From IMG/VR virus record IMGVR_UViG_3300007276_000230, positions 1 to 27,869 of that record: a stretch of DNA of 27,869 bases. The stretch is one strand, 5' to 3'. The DNA is from a virus. The position numbers and the translations under genes are program-made. Numbering within the stretch: position 1 is the stretch's first letter; each line of letters starts with the position of its first letter. Of this stretch, positions 6,656 through 15,020 are shown piece after piece. Below the pieces are notes generated by a model. The model did no database searches. It saw nothing but the letters and a program-made list of their open reading frames with translations, and was not told the DNA's origin.

Positions 6656-7981
6656 ATGGCAGGTCAAGACCAGCAATTTAAAATCGCGGAAGCGTTTATA
6701 ACTTCGGATAGATTTCTTGAAAAGGAAATAGAAGTTTCGACCAACATCTATGAAATTGTCATATACGAAGATTTAGAAGCTGCTTGGTTGTCTGGTTCTG
6801 TTGTTATAACCGACAGCACTGGATTCATGAATAAAATTCAGTTCAAAGGTAGCGAATATTTGACCATTCGTTTAGCAGGGGCAGAAGAAAATTCTGAACC
6901 AATAATCGACAAAACTTTCCTCTTGTATCAACTTGTGAAAAACGTCAAAGCAAACGATGCTAGTTCAACTTATCTTTTCAACATGATTGAACTTCATGCT
7001 TTTGAAAGCGCGATGAAACCTTTTAGTCGAGCATATAAAGGATCCATTGAAAAAATTATCTCACAAATTCTAAATGGTGAACTGAACAAAACAGTTGATC
7101 TTTCTTACCTTACTAATGGTGTTACCGCGCAAGGTGAAAGAAGATATGTTGTTCCTTACCTAACTCCATTAGAAGCATGTGAAACCTTGGTTGATAGAGG
7201 AACCACTACGTTAGGTTCTCCGTTGTTTCTATACTCTTCGATACATGATGAAAACATAAGACTTGGTGATCTGGACAGAATGCTGACACAAGAAGCGTTC
7301 AATAAATCTGTTCCGTACATTTACTCACAATCTGCCACTCAATCAGCATCTTCATTAGATCAGAGTTTAGCATCGACTCAGATTTTAGGAATAGATTTGA
7401 AATCTAACGTGAATGCTATGAATCAGGTTGAAGAGGGTGTGTTGGGTAGTTTTTATACCAATACTGATGTGTCAACCGGTGTTTCTTATAGGGCAAGAGT
7501 ATCCTTCAAAGAAACCTTTGCGAACTTGCAGAAAAACGAAATAATTGATCCTTCGGATAAGCAAGACGTATATGATGTTGATCAACTTATAGACGGGGAA
7601 AGTTTAGATACCTATAATTCAATTTATTGGCACCAAGTCTCCTCATCTAATTTATATTTGGATTATAAATCTTACCATGATGATAACACCAATTCGGAAT
7701 TTGCGCTAAAGGTAAAAAATACGATTCTCCGACAAACCTTGCTTTCAAACATGATTAGTATCGTGGTTCCCGGAATTGCTTTCCTTTTCGCAAAAGCAAC
7801 TGTTGGAGATATACTAAGTATGAATATGCTTTCTCCGATTGATGACCCCAATGAAATTTATGACGAGAAATTATCAGGGGATTATTTGGTGTATAGAACT
7901 AAGCATGTTTTTAGAGAGACCACACATAATATTACATGTGACATAACTAAGATCTCTCAAGCAACAGGGCAAACATCGTGA
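6656..7981 (+). CDS. Baseplate hub protein, gp27-like candidate
   Basis: The 441-aa protein starts MAGQDQQFKIAEAFI and is mostly beta-strand in character, with ISTNI-like and WLSGSVVITDSTGFMNKI segments that resemble the first tail-tube-like barrel of hub proteins, a helical part (LTPLEACETLVDRGTTTLGS), and a C-terminal barrel with GDILSMNMLSP and KLSGDYLVYRTKHVFRETTH. The last motif (a plateau ending in a statement of what is wanted at the interface, followed by antiparallel strands) is what gp27/gpD-type hubs show. It directly precedes an OB-fold/lysozyme protein, just as gp27 pairs with gp5. Its stop overlaps the next start (GTGA). T4 gp27 is 391 aa. Family assigned from order and secondary-structure feel, not from a clear signature. 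Confidence 0.5.
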   Translation: MAGQDQQFKIAEAFITSDRFLEKEIEVSTNIYEIVIYEDLEAAWLSGSVVITDSTGFMNKIQFKGSEYLTIRLAGAEENSEPIIDKTFLLYQLVKNVKANDASSTYLFNMIELHAFESAMKPFSRAYKGSIEKIISQILNGELNKTVDLSYLTNGVTAQGERRYVVPYLTPLEACETLVDRGTTTLGSPLFLYSSIHDENIRLGDLDRMLTQEAFNKSVPYIYSQSATQSASSLDQSLASTQILGIDLKSNVNAMNQVEEGVLGSFYTNTDVSTGVSYRARVSFKETFANLQKNEIIDPSDKQDVYDVDQLIDGESLDTYNSIYWHQVSSSNLYLDYKSYHDDNTNSEFALKVKNTILRQTLLSNMISIVVPGIAFLFAKATVGDILSMNMLSPIDDPNEIYDEKLSGDYLVYRTKHVFRETTHNITCDITKISQATGQTS

Positions 7982-8844
7982 TTTATCCTTTCTCTTTACC
8001 TAAAGAATATTACGGCGACGATTTTCGTTGGTTTGTTGCAACGGTAGTCAACTCTACACCCCCCGCAGGTTTTGAAGGACGTGTTAGAATACGTGTCTAT
8101 GGTGTTCATAATCTTTACACCGGAGATGTTTCTGAAGCAGATCTTCCATGGGCACAGGTTTTGATACCTACTACCGAGGGTGGTATTTCTGGGTTGGGAA
8201 GAATATCACAACTTAGTGCTGGAAGTTTTGTGTTCGGTGTTTTTTTAGATGGTAAGACTTCTCAGGTTCCTTTGGTATTAGGCAGTTTCCCACGAATTGA
8301 ATTACCGTCAGAGGTACAGAGGAAGGATGGTAATCGTGAGTTTTCATTCGACTATGATCAAGAGAAACAGCAAAATGTTGTGGCGATAAAGATAGACAAT
8401 GATGAATCAAGAACTGGTAGATCAGTAGCAAGAAGAAGAAGTCAGTCCTTGAGATTCTTTATTGATAATGGTTACACTCCTTTACAGAGTGCCGCAATAA
8501 CAGGAAATTTAGAATCTGCTTCTAATTTTGAAACCTACGAAAGTACTGATAACGCAGACGCTATTGGTATTGGTCAATGGAGTGTGTTGAAAGACAATCG
8601 TTATAACAGACTAATTCAATTTGGTGCATTATTTGGTCCTACACAAACGTGGAAGTTATATTCGGTACAACTTCAATTTGTAATTTATGAACTAAGAACT
8701 ACTATGAATCTAGCAAACAAGAAATTACTTCAGGCAAAAACTATTGAAGAAGCATCAGAAGCAATCACCAAATATTATGTAAGAAAACCATTAGGCGGTG
8801 CAACAGAAAAATCACAATCCGCTTATGAAGAGGTTCTAGCATGA
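7978..8844 (+). CDS. Hub OB-fold protein with tail lysozyme domain (gp5 N-terminal analogue)
   Basis: The 288-aa protein has two domains. Residues about 14-105 look like the gp5/VgrG OB barrel (FEGRVRIRVYGVH, LPWAQVLIPTT, LSAGSFVFGVFLDG, VPLVLGSFP). Residues about 155-285 match the phage tail lysozyme family (PF18013): LRFFIDNGYTPLQSAAITGN followed by LESASNF with the likely catalytic E179, then AIGIGQWS and a C-terminal EEASEAITKYYVRKP. The family cuts peptidoglycan during infection. The start is GTG at 7978 overlapping the previous stop; the stop overlaps the next ATG. In T4 the OB, lysozyme and needle parts are one chain (gp5, 575 aa); here the needle is encoded two genes downstream. Confidence 0.8.
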   Translation: MIYPFSLPKEYYGDDFRWFVATVVNSTPPAGFEGRVRIRVYGVHNLYTGDVSEADLPWAQVLIPTTEGGISGLGRISQLSAGSFVFGVFLDGKTSQVPLVLGSFPRIELPSEVQRKDGNREFSFDYDQEKQQNVVAIKIDNDESRTGRSVARRRSQSLRFFIDNGYTPLQSAAITGNLESASNFETYESTDNADAIGIGQWSVLKDNRYNRLIQFGALFGPTQTWKLYSVQLQFVIYELRTTMNLANKKLLQAKTIEEASEAITKYYVRKPLGGATEKSQSAYEEVLA

Positions 8845-10727
8845 CTCTAACTAAAGATAGTCTAAAACAAAAAGCAGCAACAGGTGTCAAATCCTCTGCT
8901 GCTGGTTATGCTAGTGATGTCACTGCAAAAGCAGATAATCTGAAAACATCTTTTGCCAACGCTGGAGAAACTAAAGTCGGACAAGTAGCAGGTGCTGTTA
9001 CTGGCGGCGTAGAAAGCATCAGTGCACTTTCTAAAGATGTTACTGGTAAACTGAATGCGGGTGCGGTTGAAGGTGTTATCACTGATAAACTAACAGGGTT
9101 GACTGGTGGTATCAATGATGCCGGTGAAGGTATTTTAACTGGGGGTGTAGGGGGTAAAAAAACTTCTGGTATAAAACTTGCTCTAACATGGAGCGACCCG
9201 GATGAAGACGGAAATGTACGTTTGGAACAGGCATCTGCCGATGTAGCATCCCAAGTCGATGAATCTATAAATGCTGTTCTTGCCAAAGTAACAGGGTTGA
9301 ATGTTTTTAGTGGATACGTACAGAAGATTGCGGGTAATGTTGTACCTAAAGGTATTCCGAGTCTTTTAGAAAAAATGAAAGACGGTATAGGTGCTTTTCC
9401 TTCTATCGATAAACTAAATGAACTTACCGCCAAAGCAAACGACATTGCTGATACTGCAAAGGCAGGTATTGAAGGTGCTGTTTCGAGCGTGGTCGGTGCT
9501 CTCCCCACTGGTGCCGGTTTAGCGGGTGATGTTGGTAAGAACTTAGCGGGTGCTCTTGGGGGAGTAGCAGACGCACAAACCAAATTAGCGAATTTAGGCG
9601 ATTCAATTACAGGTGCCGTATCTGGCAGTGTCGATGAGGTTGCGAACAGAATTACTACTGGCATCGGTATTGATAATACTAACCTGAAAGACGATCTTGC
9701 AGCACAAACTGGTAAGATCGGTGATGATGTTTTGAAATCAGTTTTAGGTGGTGTGACAGATGACCTAGACAAACTTGGGGCAGGTAGAGACAAATACGAT
9801 AAACTTGTTGGATCCGTTTTGAGTGATTCTAAAACAGGTGTTCTTCAGGGGTTCACTCAAAAACAAGATCAAGAAGCAACTAGAATCTTAAAAGATCTTG
9901 CACCAAATCTTACCGATAAAGACAGAGATGAAATTCTCGCTCTGTCTCAAGGCACAAAAGAGGAAAAGGATAGAGCGATAGATATTGTTGCTAAATCGTC
10001 TGGCAAAACCCCAGAAGAAGTCAACGCAAGTTTATCTGAACTAAACACAACTATTGCTGGAACTGTTTTAGTTGAAAACGAAGAATCGTCTTTCACAGAT
10101 CCGTTCGATCTCAGTTCAAGTGAAAATGAAGTGAAAACAAAAACTTCGAAGTTTACGTATATCTCATCTGTTGAAGAATTGGAAGCAGAATTCAAAAAGA
10201 TTGTTCGAGAGGTTACTGAAGTAGTCGTACATTGGACAGACACGTACACAAATAAAAATATTGGTTCAGAAGAGATCAACGAATCACATATAGATCTTGG
10301 ACATTCGTCTATAGGATATCATTATGTTATAAGAAGAGATGGTTCTTTGCAAAGAGGCAGACCTGTAAACGTTGTAGGCGATCATTCCTTGATAAACGGG
10401 CACGATCAGTATAGCATAGGTCTTGTATTTGTGGGCGGCATTCAAGCACCGTCTGGAACGGAATTTGCTGAAACCTACAGAAGCGCGTCTTCGTTGACTA
10501 TAACTCAAATGAACACGTTTAGAGATTTTTGTCAAGCAATTTATAACAGATTTCCAGGCGCACAAATCTTGGGTCATAATGATGTCGATCCTATAGAACA
10601 AGATCCTGGGTTCGATGTTCGAGATTACGTAGAAGATGTTTTCAATAAGAAATCCTTGTTCGCTGACCCTTCTTCGAGAGGTCCGTTTTCACCAAAAGAA
10701 TTAGTTACCACACAGGTTCCGTCATGA
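8841..10727 (+). CDS. Linker-rich tail protein with C-terminal N-acetylmuramoyl-L-alanine amidase
   Basis: The 628-aa protein has about 430 residues of Ala/Gly/Lys/Asp-rich, mostly helical low-complexity sequence, then an amidase_2/T7-lysozyme-like domain (about 450-612). The zinc ligands can be read as H464 (VVVHWTDT), H579 (LGHNDVDP) and D588 (QDPGFDV); Y493 in GYHYVIRRDG matches T7 Tyr46, and SIGLVFVGG matches the core strand. The Lys that normally lies two residues before the last ligand is E586 here. Such enzymes cut the bond between MurNAc and the stem peptide. The gene is coupled by ATGA overlaps to the lysozyme gene before it and the spike gene after it, so the enzyme is probably carried in the hub rather than used for lysis; I see no holin nearby. 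Confidence 0.8.
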   Translation: MTLTKDSLKQKAATGVKSSAAGYASDVTAKADNLKTSFANAGETKVGQVAGAVTGGVESISALSKDVTGKLNAGAVEGVITDKLTGLTGGINDAGEGILTGGVGGKKTSGIKLALTWSDPDEDGNVRLEQASADVASQVDESINAVLAKVTGLNVFSGYVQKIAGNVVPKGIPSLLEKMKDGIGAFPSIDKLNELTAKANDIADTAKAGIEGAVSSVVGALPTGAGLAGDVGKNLAGALGGVADAQTKLANLGDSITGAVSGSVDEVANRITTGIGIDNTNLKDDLAAQTGKIGDDVLKSVLGGVTDDLDKLGAGRDKYDKLVGSVLSDSKTGVLQGFTQKQDQEATRILKDLAPNLTDKDRDEILALSQGTKEEKDRAIDIVAKSSGKTPEEVNASLSELNTTIAGTVLVENEESSFTDPFDLSSSENEVKTKTSKFTYISSVEELEAEFKKIVREVTEVVVHWTDTYTNKNIGSEEINESHIDLGHSSIGYHYVIRRDGSLQRGRPVNVVGDHSLINGHDQYSIGLVFVGGIQAPSGTEFAETYRSASSLTITQMNTFRDFCQAIYNRFPGAQILGHNDVDPIEQDPGFDVRDYVEDVFNKKSLFADPSSRGPFSPKELVTTQVPS

Positions 10728-12187
10728 CAACTACTAAAGATAACATTGAAAAAAGAAGACAGGTTTTTGGCGAAGGTAAAGAAGAGACCCAAGGAATTCC
10801 GCGAACAGGATTTTCTGATGCGTCTGGTGAGTACCCTTCTCAAGAATACTATTTCGCAACCTCTACGAATAAAGCAGCAAAAGGCGAAACAACTACCAAG
10901 TTATATTCTAGTGGTGGCGATCTCGGTGTCTCGATAGAATTACCGGATCAAAAACCTTCTCAATATCCTTTCAATCAAGTTCAGCAAACTGCTACTGGTC
11001 ACTCTTGGGAAATAGACGATACTCCGGGCGGTGAAAGAATTATTATGAAACATCGCACAGGTTCAGGTCTTGAACTTAGAGCAGATGGGTCTATATTGTT
11101 CTCGGCAGTAAATAAAAAGGTTGAGGTTACCGGTGGTGACCATACTGTTATTGTAGAAGGTGAAGGTAATCTTGTTTACAAAGGAAATCTAAATGTTCGA
11201 GTTACCGGAGATTACAATCTTCAAGTAGATGGAAATGTAAACGTCACTTCTGCGGGAAATCGTGAAGATATTACTCATGGTAATTATACAACGAATGTAG
11301 ACAAAAACAGTAACCATACTGTCAAAGGATCTAAGCGAACTCAAGTAGTAGGAGAACATACCCATACTATTCTTGGAGGGAACAATCTATTTGTCAAGGG
11401 CGATCAACGGAACTGGGTTCAAGGTGATGTTGAACTTACCTCGGGCGGATCGCTTATCACCACTGCTGAAAAAGAATGGGCAGCATCATCCGAAACAACT
11501 AATATCACAGGTCTTACTGTATCTGTTCTTGGCACCAAAGGCACCATTGGTGGAACTTTGGTAGATCACTATGGCAAAGCATATTCAGGACCACCAGACG
11601 GAGAAGGAAACGGCGGCACAACGTTTTATGGAACTCTGGTAGGTAAAGCAGCAGAAGCAATCACGGCAGACTTCGCAAATTTAGCAGGGAATTCTGCTTA
11701 TGCTAAAGTAGCACCTGCGAAACTCGGCACTGCCGCCGAGGCGACAGCAACAGGAGAACCTAAGAAATACGAAACCATTTTTCCGTTCATTGAAACCGCA
11801 CCATCGGCACCGGAACCAACATCGGAACTTATCGTTCCTCATCTTGCCGTCAGTAATTTCGGTATCCGTAAAGTGGTTATAGATACAGACATTGATGATC
11901 CTAATTCTTTGATTGCGAAAATTCTAAAGACTGATGACTATGAAAAACTTTTTGATCGTGATCCTACCATCGATGAAATCAGATCTAAATTGAGAGACGA
12001 AGCGAACTTCAATAATAAAGCATTCACTGGTAAGTTAGTTGCTGCTGGTTTATTATCATCAGAATTTGCTAAAGCTACAGATGGGAAGATAGGAAGATCT
12101 TCTAATAACCGTAGACAGAAAAAGTTTGGTAATAAACCTATGGGTAACAACCCTGCTGATGTGAAAAGCAAGAGGTTTTGGATATGA
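10724..12187 (+). CDS. 5: Beta-helical membrane-piercing spike (gp5 C-terminal / VgrG-like)
   Basis: The 487-aa protein contains GHSWEIDDTPGGERIIMKHR and SGLELRADGSILFSA (about 85-130), which mark the spike neck of gp5/VgrG proteins. From about 130 to 270 follow short repeats with an alternating valine/glycine/asparagine pattern (VTGGDHTVIVEG, LVYKGNLNVRVTGDYNLQV, TVKGSKRTQVVGEHTHTIL), typical of the intertwined triple beta-helix. The rest (FYGTLVGKAAEAITADFANLA onward) has a Gly/Ala linker and a helical, basic C-terminus. In marine T4-like phages this type is usually labelled gp5. No lysozyme domain is present in this chain. It overlaps both neighbours by four bases. Confidence 0.8.
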   Translation: MTTTKDNIEKRRQVFGEGKEETQGIPRTGFSDASGEYPSQEYYFATSTNKAAKGETTTKLYSSGGDLGVSIELPDQKPSQYPFNQVQQTATGHSWEIDDTPGGERIIMKHRTGSGLELRADGSILFSAVNKKVEVTGGDHTVIVEGEGNLVYKGNLNVRVTGDYNLQVDGNVNVTSAGNREDITHGNYTTNVDKNSNHTVKGSKRTQVVGEHTHTILGGNNLFVKGDQRNWVQGDVELTSGGSLITTAEKEWAASSETTNITGLTVSVLGTKGTIGGTLVDHYGKAYSGPPDGEGNGGTTFYGTLVGKAAEAITADFANLAGNSAYAKVAPAKLGTAAEATATGEPKKYETIFPFIETAPSAPEPTSELIVPHLAVSNFGIRKVVIDTDIDDPNSLIAKILKTDDYEKLFDRDPTIDEIRSKLRDEANFNNKAFTGKLVAAGLLSSEFAKATDGKIGRSSNNRRQKKFGNKPMGNNPADVKSKRFWI

Positions 12188-12768
12188 TATATTTACCAGA
12201 TCCTTATTATAACCCGAACTTCGCTGGCACAATAACATCTTCTACAGAACTTGCGCCTGGAATTCGTGTTGCTAAATTTCTAGGAGCAAGAGGAAGCAGG
12301 AACCAATTTGAACGTATCAAAGGCGACACAGCACAGATTGCTCGTAACCTATACATGCATGCGGAACTTATGCGGAAAACTATTCAGAACTCAGATTTTG
12401 ATGATTACCGTCTTACTGTAGCAGAAGGTCTGTATGTTCCTGCTGAAGAAGAAACCCCTACTGCCGATAGTATAAACGATTACAGGCAAACAGGGAAGGC
12501 AGTTGTGTACCAACTGATAGCACCCAACGGTAAAATAGATTTGTCAAAATCATATGATCTTGCGGTTTACTGGAAAGATTATTGTAACTACGATCTTATC
12601 TGTCTTGACTATGATAAGTTTGATCCTAACGGATCTGTTTCATGTCAGATTGCTGTTGTGATGCCCACTACTCCAGTATCCTTTGACTTACATTTTCAAT
12701 ATAAGATCGAAACTCGATTTAATACTAAACTTCAATCCTCAAACGAATTGGTTGAAATTTTAGTATAA
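12184..12768 (+). CDS. Unrecognised structural-operon protein, possibly a degenerate M15-type peptidase fold
   Basis: I do not recognise the family with confidence. The 194-aa protein has a helical segment (IARNLYMHAELMRKTI), then YRLTVAEGLYVP and later YRQTGKAVVYQLIAPNGKI. The order L-x-V-x-[S/E]-G-[Y/L] followed by Q-T-G-x-A-V resembles the SGYR and S-x-H-x-x-G-x-A-x-D motifs of M15/VanY-like peptidases, but the metal-binding His and Asp positions appear as Arg and Tyr, so it would be inactive. The ATG at 12184 is preferred over the TTG at 12178: it gives an ATGA overlap with the spike gene and has AGAGG eight bases upstream. Its position between spike and gp25 suggests a spike or hub accessory part. 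Confidence 0.75.
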   Translation: MIYLPDPYYNPNFAGTITSSTELAPGIRVAKFLGARGSRNQFERIKGDTAQIARNLYMHAELMRKTIQNSDFDDYRLTVAEGLYVPAEEETPTADSINDYRQTGKAVVYQLIAPNGKIDLSKSYDLAVYWKDYCNYDLICLDYDKFDPNGSVSCQIAVVMPTTPVSFDLHFQYKIETRFNTKLQSSNELVEILV

Positions 12769-12771
12769 ATA
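12764..12771 (+). promoter_or_regulatory. T4-type late promoter (TATAAATA) before gp25
   Basis: A perfect late box that overlaps the stop codon of the preceding gene. T4 spacing puts the start at about 12776-12778, at the gp25 ATG itself, so the transcript would have almost no leader. Confidence 0.75.
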
Positions 12772-12777
12772 AGTTAC

Positions 12778-13221
12778 ATGGCAAAATTACTTTCGACAGA
12801 AGATAAACAAGCACAGGGCGCATCGCTGATCACTAGTCGGCAGCGATTGTATTCTGATGTAGATCTGTCTTTAGAAGCAAATCCAAATACTGGCGATGTA
12901 TATAAGAAAACAGATGCTGCTGCTGTGAAACAAGCAATAAAAAATTTATTACAGACTAATCGATTTGAAAAACCGTTTAGACCTGATTTTGGGGCAGACC
13001 TTAGAGGATTATTATTTGAACTAGCAGATACGGACACTTCTGATGAATTAGAAGAACAGATTCGTGGATCTATTTTGAGATACGAACCTAGAGTCAATCT
13101 TATAAAATTAGATGTGAACACTTCTCTTGATCAGAATAGGTTAGATGTTAGAATAGAATTCTCTATTATAAACACAGATCAAAACATAACATTAGAGACA
13201 ACAGTTTCGAGGTTGAGATAA
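12778..13221 (+). CDS. 25: Baseplate wedge protein gp25
   Basis: The 147-aa protein matches the gp25 family (found in all contractile tails and type VI secretion as TssE): AVKQAIKNLLQTNRFEKPFR, PDFGADLRGLLFELAD with the EPR motif (RYEPRVNLIKLDV). gp25 ties the sheath start to the wedge core. Length is close to T4 gp25 (132 aa). There is no Shine-Dalgarno sequence before the ATG, and a late promoter box ends only six bases before it. The gp6 ATG follows its stop without a gap, with GAGG for gp6 inside the end of gp25. Confidence 0.93.
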   Translation: MAKLLSTEDKQAQGASLITSRQRLYSDVDLSLEANPNTGDVYKKTDAAAVKQAIKNLLQTNRFEKPFRPDFGADLRGLLFELADTDTSDELEEQIRGSILRYEPRVNLIKLDVNTSLDQNRLDVRIEFSIINTDQNITLETTVSRLR

Positions 13222-14994
13222 ATGGCAACAACAATCAATAGCACAGGTTTAGATTTCGATTCGATCCGAAATAATTTGAAAACTTGGTTAGAGCAGAAAC
13301 CTGAATTTGCAGACTATAACTTCGAAGCGTCAGGATTGTCTAATATTCTCGATGTACTTGCATACAACACACATTATAATGGGTTGATAGCTAACTTTGC
13401 TCTCAACGAATCTTTCCTGAGTACCGCTCAGTTGAGATCTTCGATGATTGGTCTCTCAACTGCTATTGGGTATATTCCAAACTCGAAAATATCTTCGATT
13501 GCTGTTATCAACGTAACCGCTAGTGGTACAGCTACTACTAGTAATTCTTTGAAACTTCCTGCTAACACCAAATTTACCACAACCGTTGATGATGTTGCAT
13601 ATACCTTTCAAACGACTAAGGACGCTACTGCTTTCAAACAGGGGTCTGGTCCATATTCTTACACGTGGGAAAATGTTACTGTTAGAGAAGGTATTGAAAA
13701 ACAAAAAACCTTTATTGCTGGTACTACTTCAGAAATTGACACCTACGTTATTCCTAACCAAGACATTGATATCAATACAGTCGAAGTGACTGTTGGTTCA
13801 ACTAATAAACAGTTTTATAATGTGAGTACAGTATCCGAGTTAGATCAGTTTTCAAGAATTTTTATTATCAAAGAAACCCCTAACGGATATTACGAAGTTG
13901 CTTTTGGTAACGGTGCTAGTCTGGGCGAAGTCCCTGTCTCAGGAGATAAAATTGTAGTGACCTATAACTCTTGTGCTGGTACTGCTGCGAATGGCGCGAG
14001 AACTTTTACTACTACCACTTCAATTCCAGGTGGTGATGGATCAAATCTTTCGATAATTCCAATAACCATTACAAATTCGTATGCTGGTGCTAACAAAGAA
14101 AGCATCGAATCTATTCGTAAAGCAGCGCCTTTTTTATATGCTGCACAGAATCGAATGGTAACCGCAGATGATTATGCTGCTCTTATCCGTAGAAATTTTT
14201 CAAGTCAAATTTCTGATATCCTTTGTTGGGGCGGTGAAGATAATATTCCTGCTCAGTATGGTGCTGTTTATGTTTCTATAACACCATCACCAACAGAATC
14301 GCTCAAAGCAGATATTCGTAAATTAGTGAAGAACTTAGCAGTAGTTGCTTTTGATGTAGTCTTCATAGATCCTATCACTACTTATGTAGAAGTCGATCTT
14401 ACTTTCCAATACAATCAAACGCTATCTTCGTATGCTACAATTCCAGAAATCGAGACTGTTGTCGGTAATGTTGTTTCTTCATATCTTGATACGGTAACCG
14501 ACGAATTTAGTGAAACCTTTAGACGATCTAACTTATTGACCCTTGTAGACGCTTCGGATCCCGGTGTATTGTCTAGTCAAGCAGCAGTAAAAATTCAACA
14601 ACGTTTTGTGCCTGTACTTGGGATTTCGACTGCTTACACACTTGCGTTCCCTGCTTCTATTACAGCACCTTCCGTAACTTCATATGCAATATCTTCATCA
14701 GAATTTATTGTCAGGGGAACAACGTGTATCTTGAGAAATCGATTAGGTTCAAATGTTCTTGAAATACTTTCTGTAGTGACAGGTAAAATAATTATTGATA
14801 ACGTAGGTAATTATGACGCAGCATTAGGAACGGTAAATATTTCCGGTTTCACTCCATCTGCGTTTTCTGGAACTTCAATAAAAGTTACGGTGGTTCCTGC
14901 TAATCAAGGAAACATTTCTACTCTTCGTGAGAATAAATTAGGTAAAGACCCAATTGCAATAACAACGAATGCAATCGAAACAACAACCCTATAA
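13222..14994 (+). CDS. 6: Baseplate wedge protein gp6
   Basis: The 590-aa protein starts with the gp6 signature (LDFDSIRNNLKTWLEQKPEF, NILDVLAYNTHYNGL, ALNESFLSTAQLRSS). It carries the gpJ-like domain found in all contractile-tail wedges (KAAPFLYAAQNRMVTADDYA, ISDILCWGGEDNIPAQYGAV, VAFDVVFIDPITTYVEVDL). gp6 forms the inner iris-like ring that opens during contraction and binds gp25, gp7 and gp53. T4 gp6 is 660 aa. It is in one transcription unit with gp25. The gene ends shortly before a late promoter that drives the next wedge genes. Confidence 0.92.
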   Translation: MATTINSTGLDFDSIRNNLKTWLEQKPEFADYNFEASGLSNILDVLAYNTHYNGLIANFALNESFLSTAQLRSSMIGLSTAIGYIPNSKISSIAVINVTASGTATTSNSLKLPANTKFTTTVDDVAYTFQTTKDATAFKQGSGPYSYTWENVTVREGIEKQKTFIAGTTSEIDTYVIPNQDIDINTVEVTVGSTNKQFYNVSTVSELDQFSRIFIIKETPNGYYEVAFGNGASLGEVPVSGDKIVVTYNSCAGTAANGARTFTTTTSIPGGDGSNLSIIPITITNSYAGANKESIESIRKAAPFLYAAQNRMVTADDYAALIRRNFSSQISDILCWGGEDNIPAQYGAVYVSITPSPTESLKADIRKLVKNLAVVAFDVVFIDPITTYVEVDLTFQYNQTLSSYATIPEIETVVGNVVSSYLDTVTDEFSETFRRSNLLTLVDASDPGVLSSQAAVKIQQRFVPVLGISTAYTLAFPASITAPSVTSYAISSSEFIVRGTTCILRNRLGSNVLEILSVVTGKIIIDNVGNYDAALGTVNISGFTPSAFSGTSIKVTVVPANQGNISTLRENKLGKDPIAITTNAIETTTL

Positions 14995-14997
14995 ATA
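14990..14997 (+). promoter_or_regulatory. T4-type late promoter (TATAAATA) before the gp8-like gene
   Basis: A perfect late box overlapping the end of gp6. The predicted start is near 15003, leaving an 18-base leader before the ATG at 15021. It probably drives the genes up to 23123. Confidence 0.8.
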
Positions 14998-15020
14998 AGA
15001 AATTATACCGGTAGAAAATA

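Noticed and set aside
8906-9793. 295-codon antisense frame opposite the amidase gene
   Set aside because: It lies against an Ala/Gly-rich coding stretch whose codon bias keeps the opposite frame free of stops; the product is a Pro/Ser/Ala-rich shadow and both neighbours are coupled to the plus-strand gene.
12178-12183. TTG start at 12178 for the 194-aa protein
   Set aside because: The ATG six bases later overlaps the previous stop (ATGA) and is better spaced from AGAGG.
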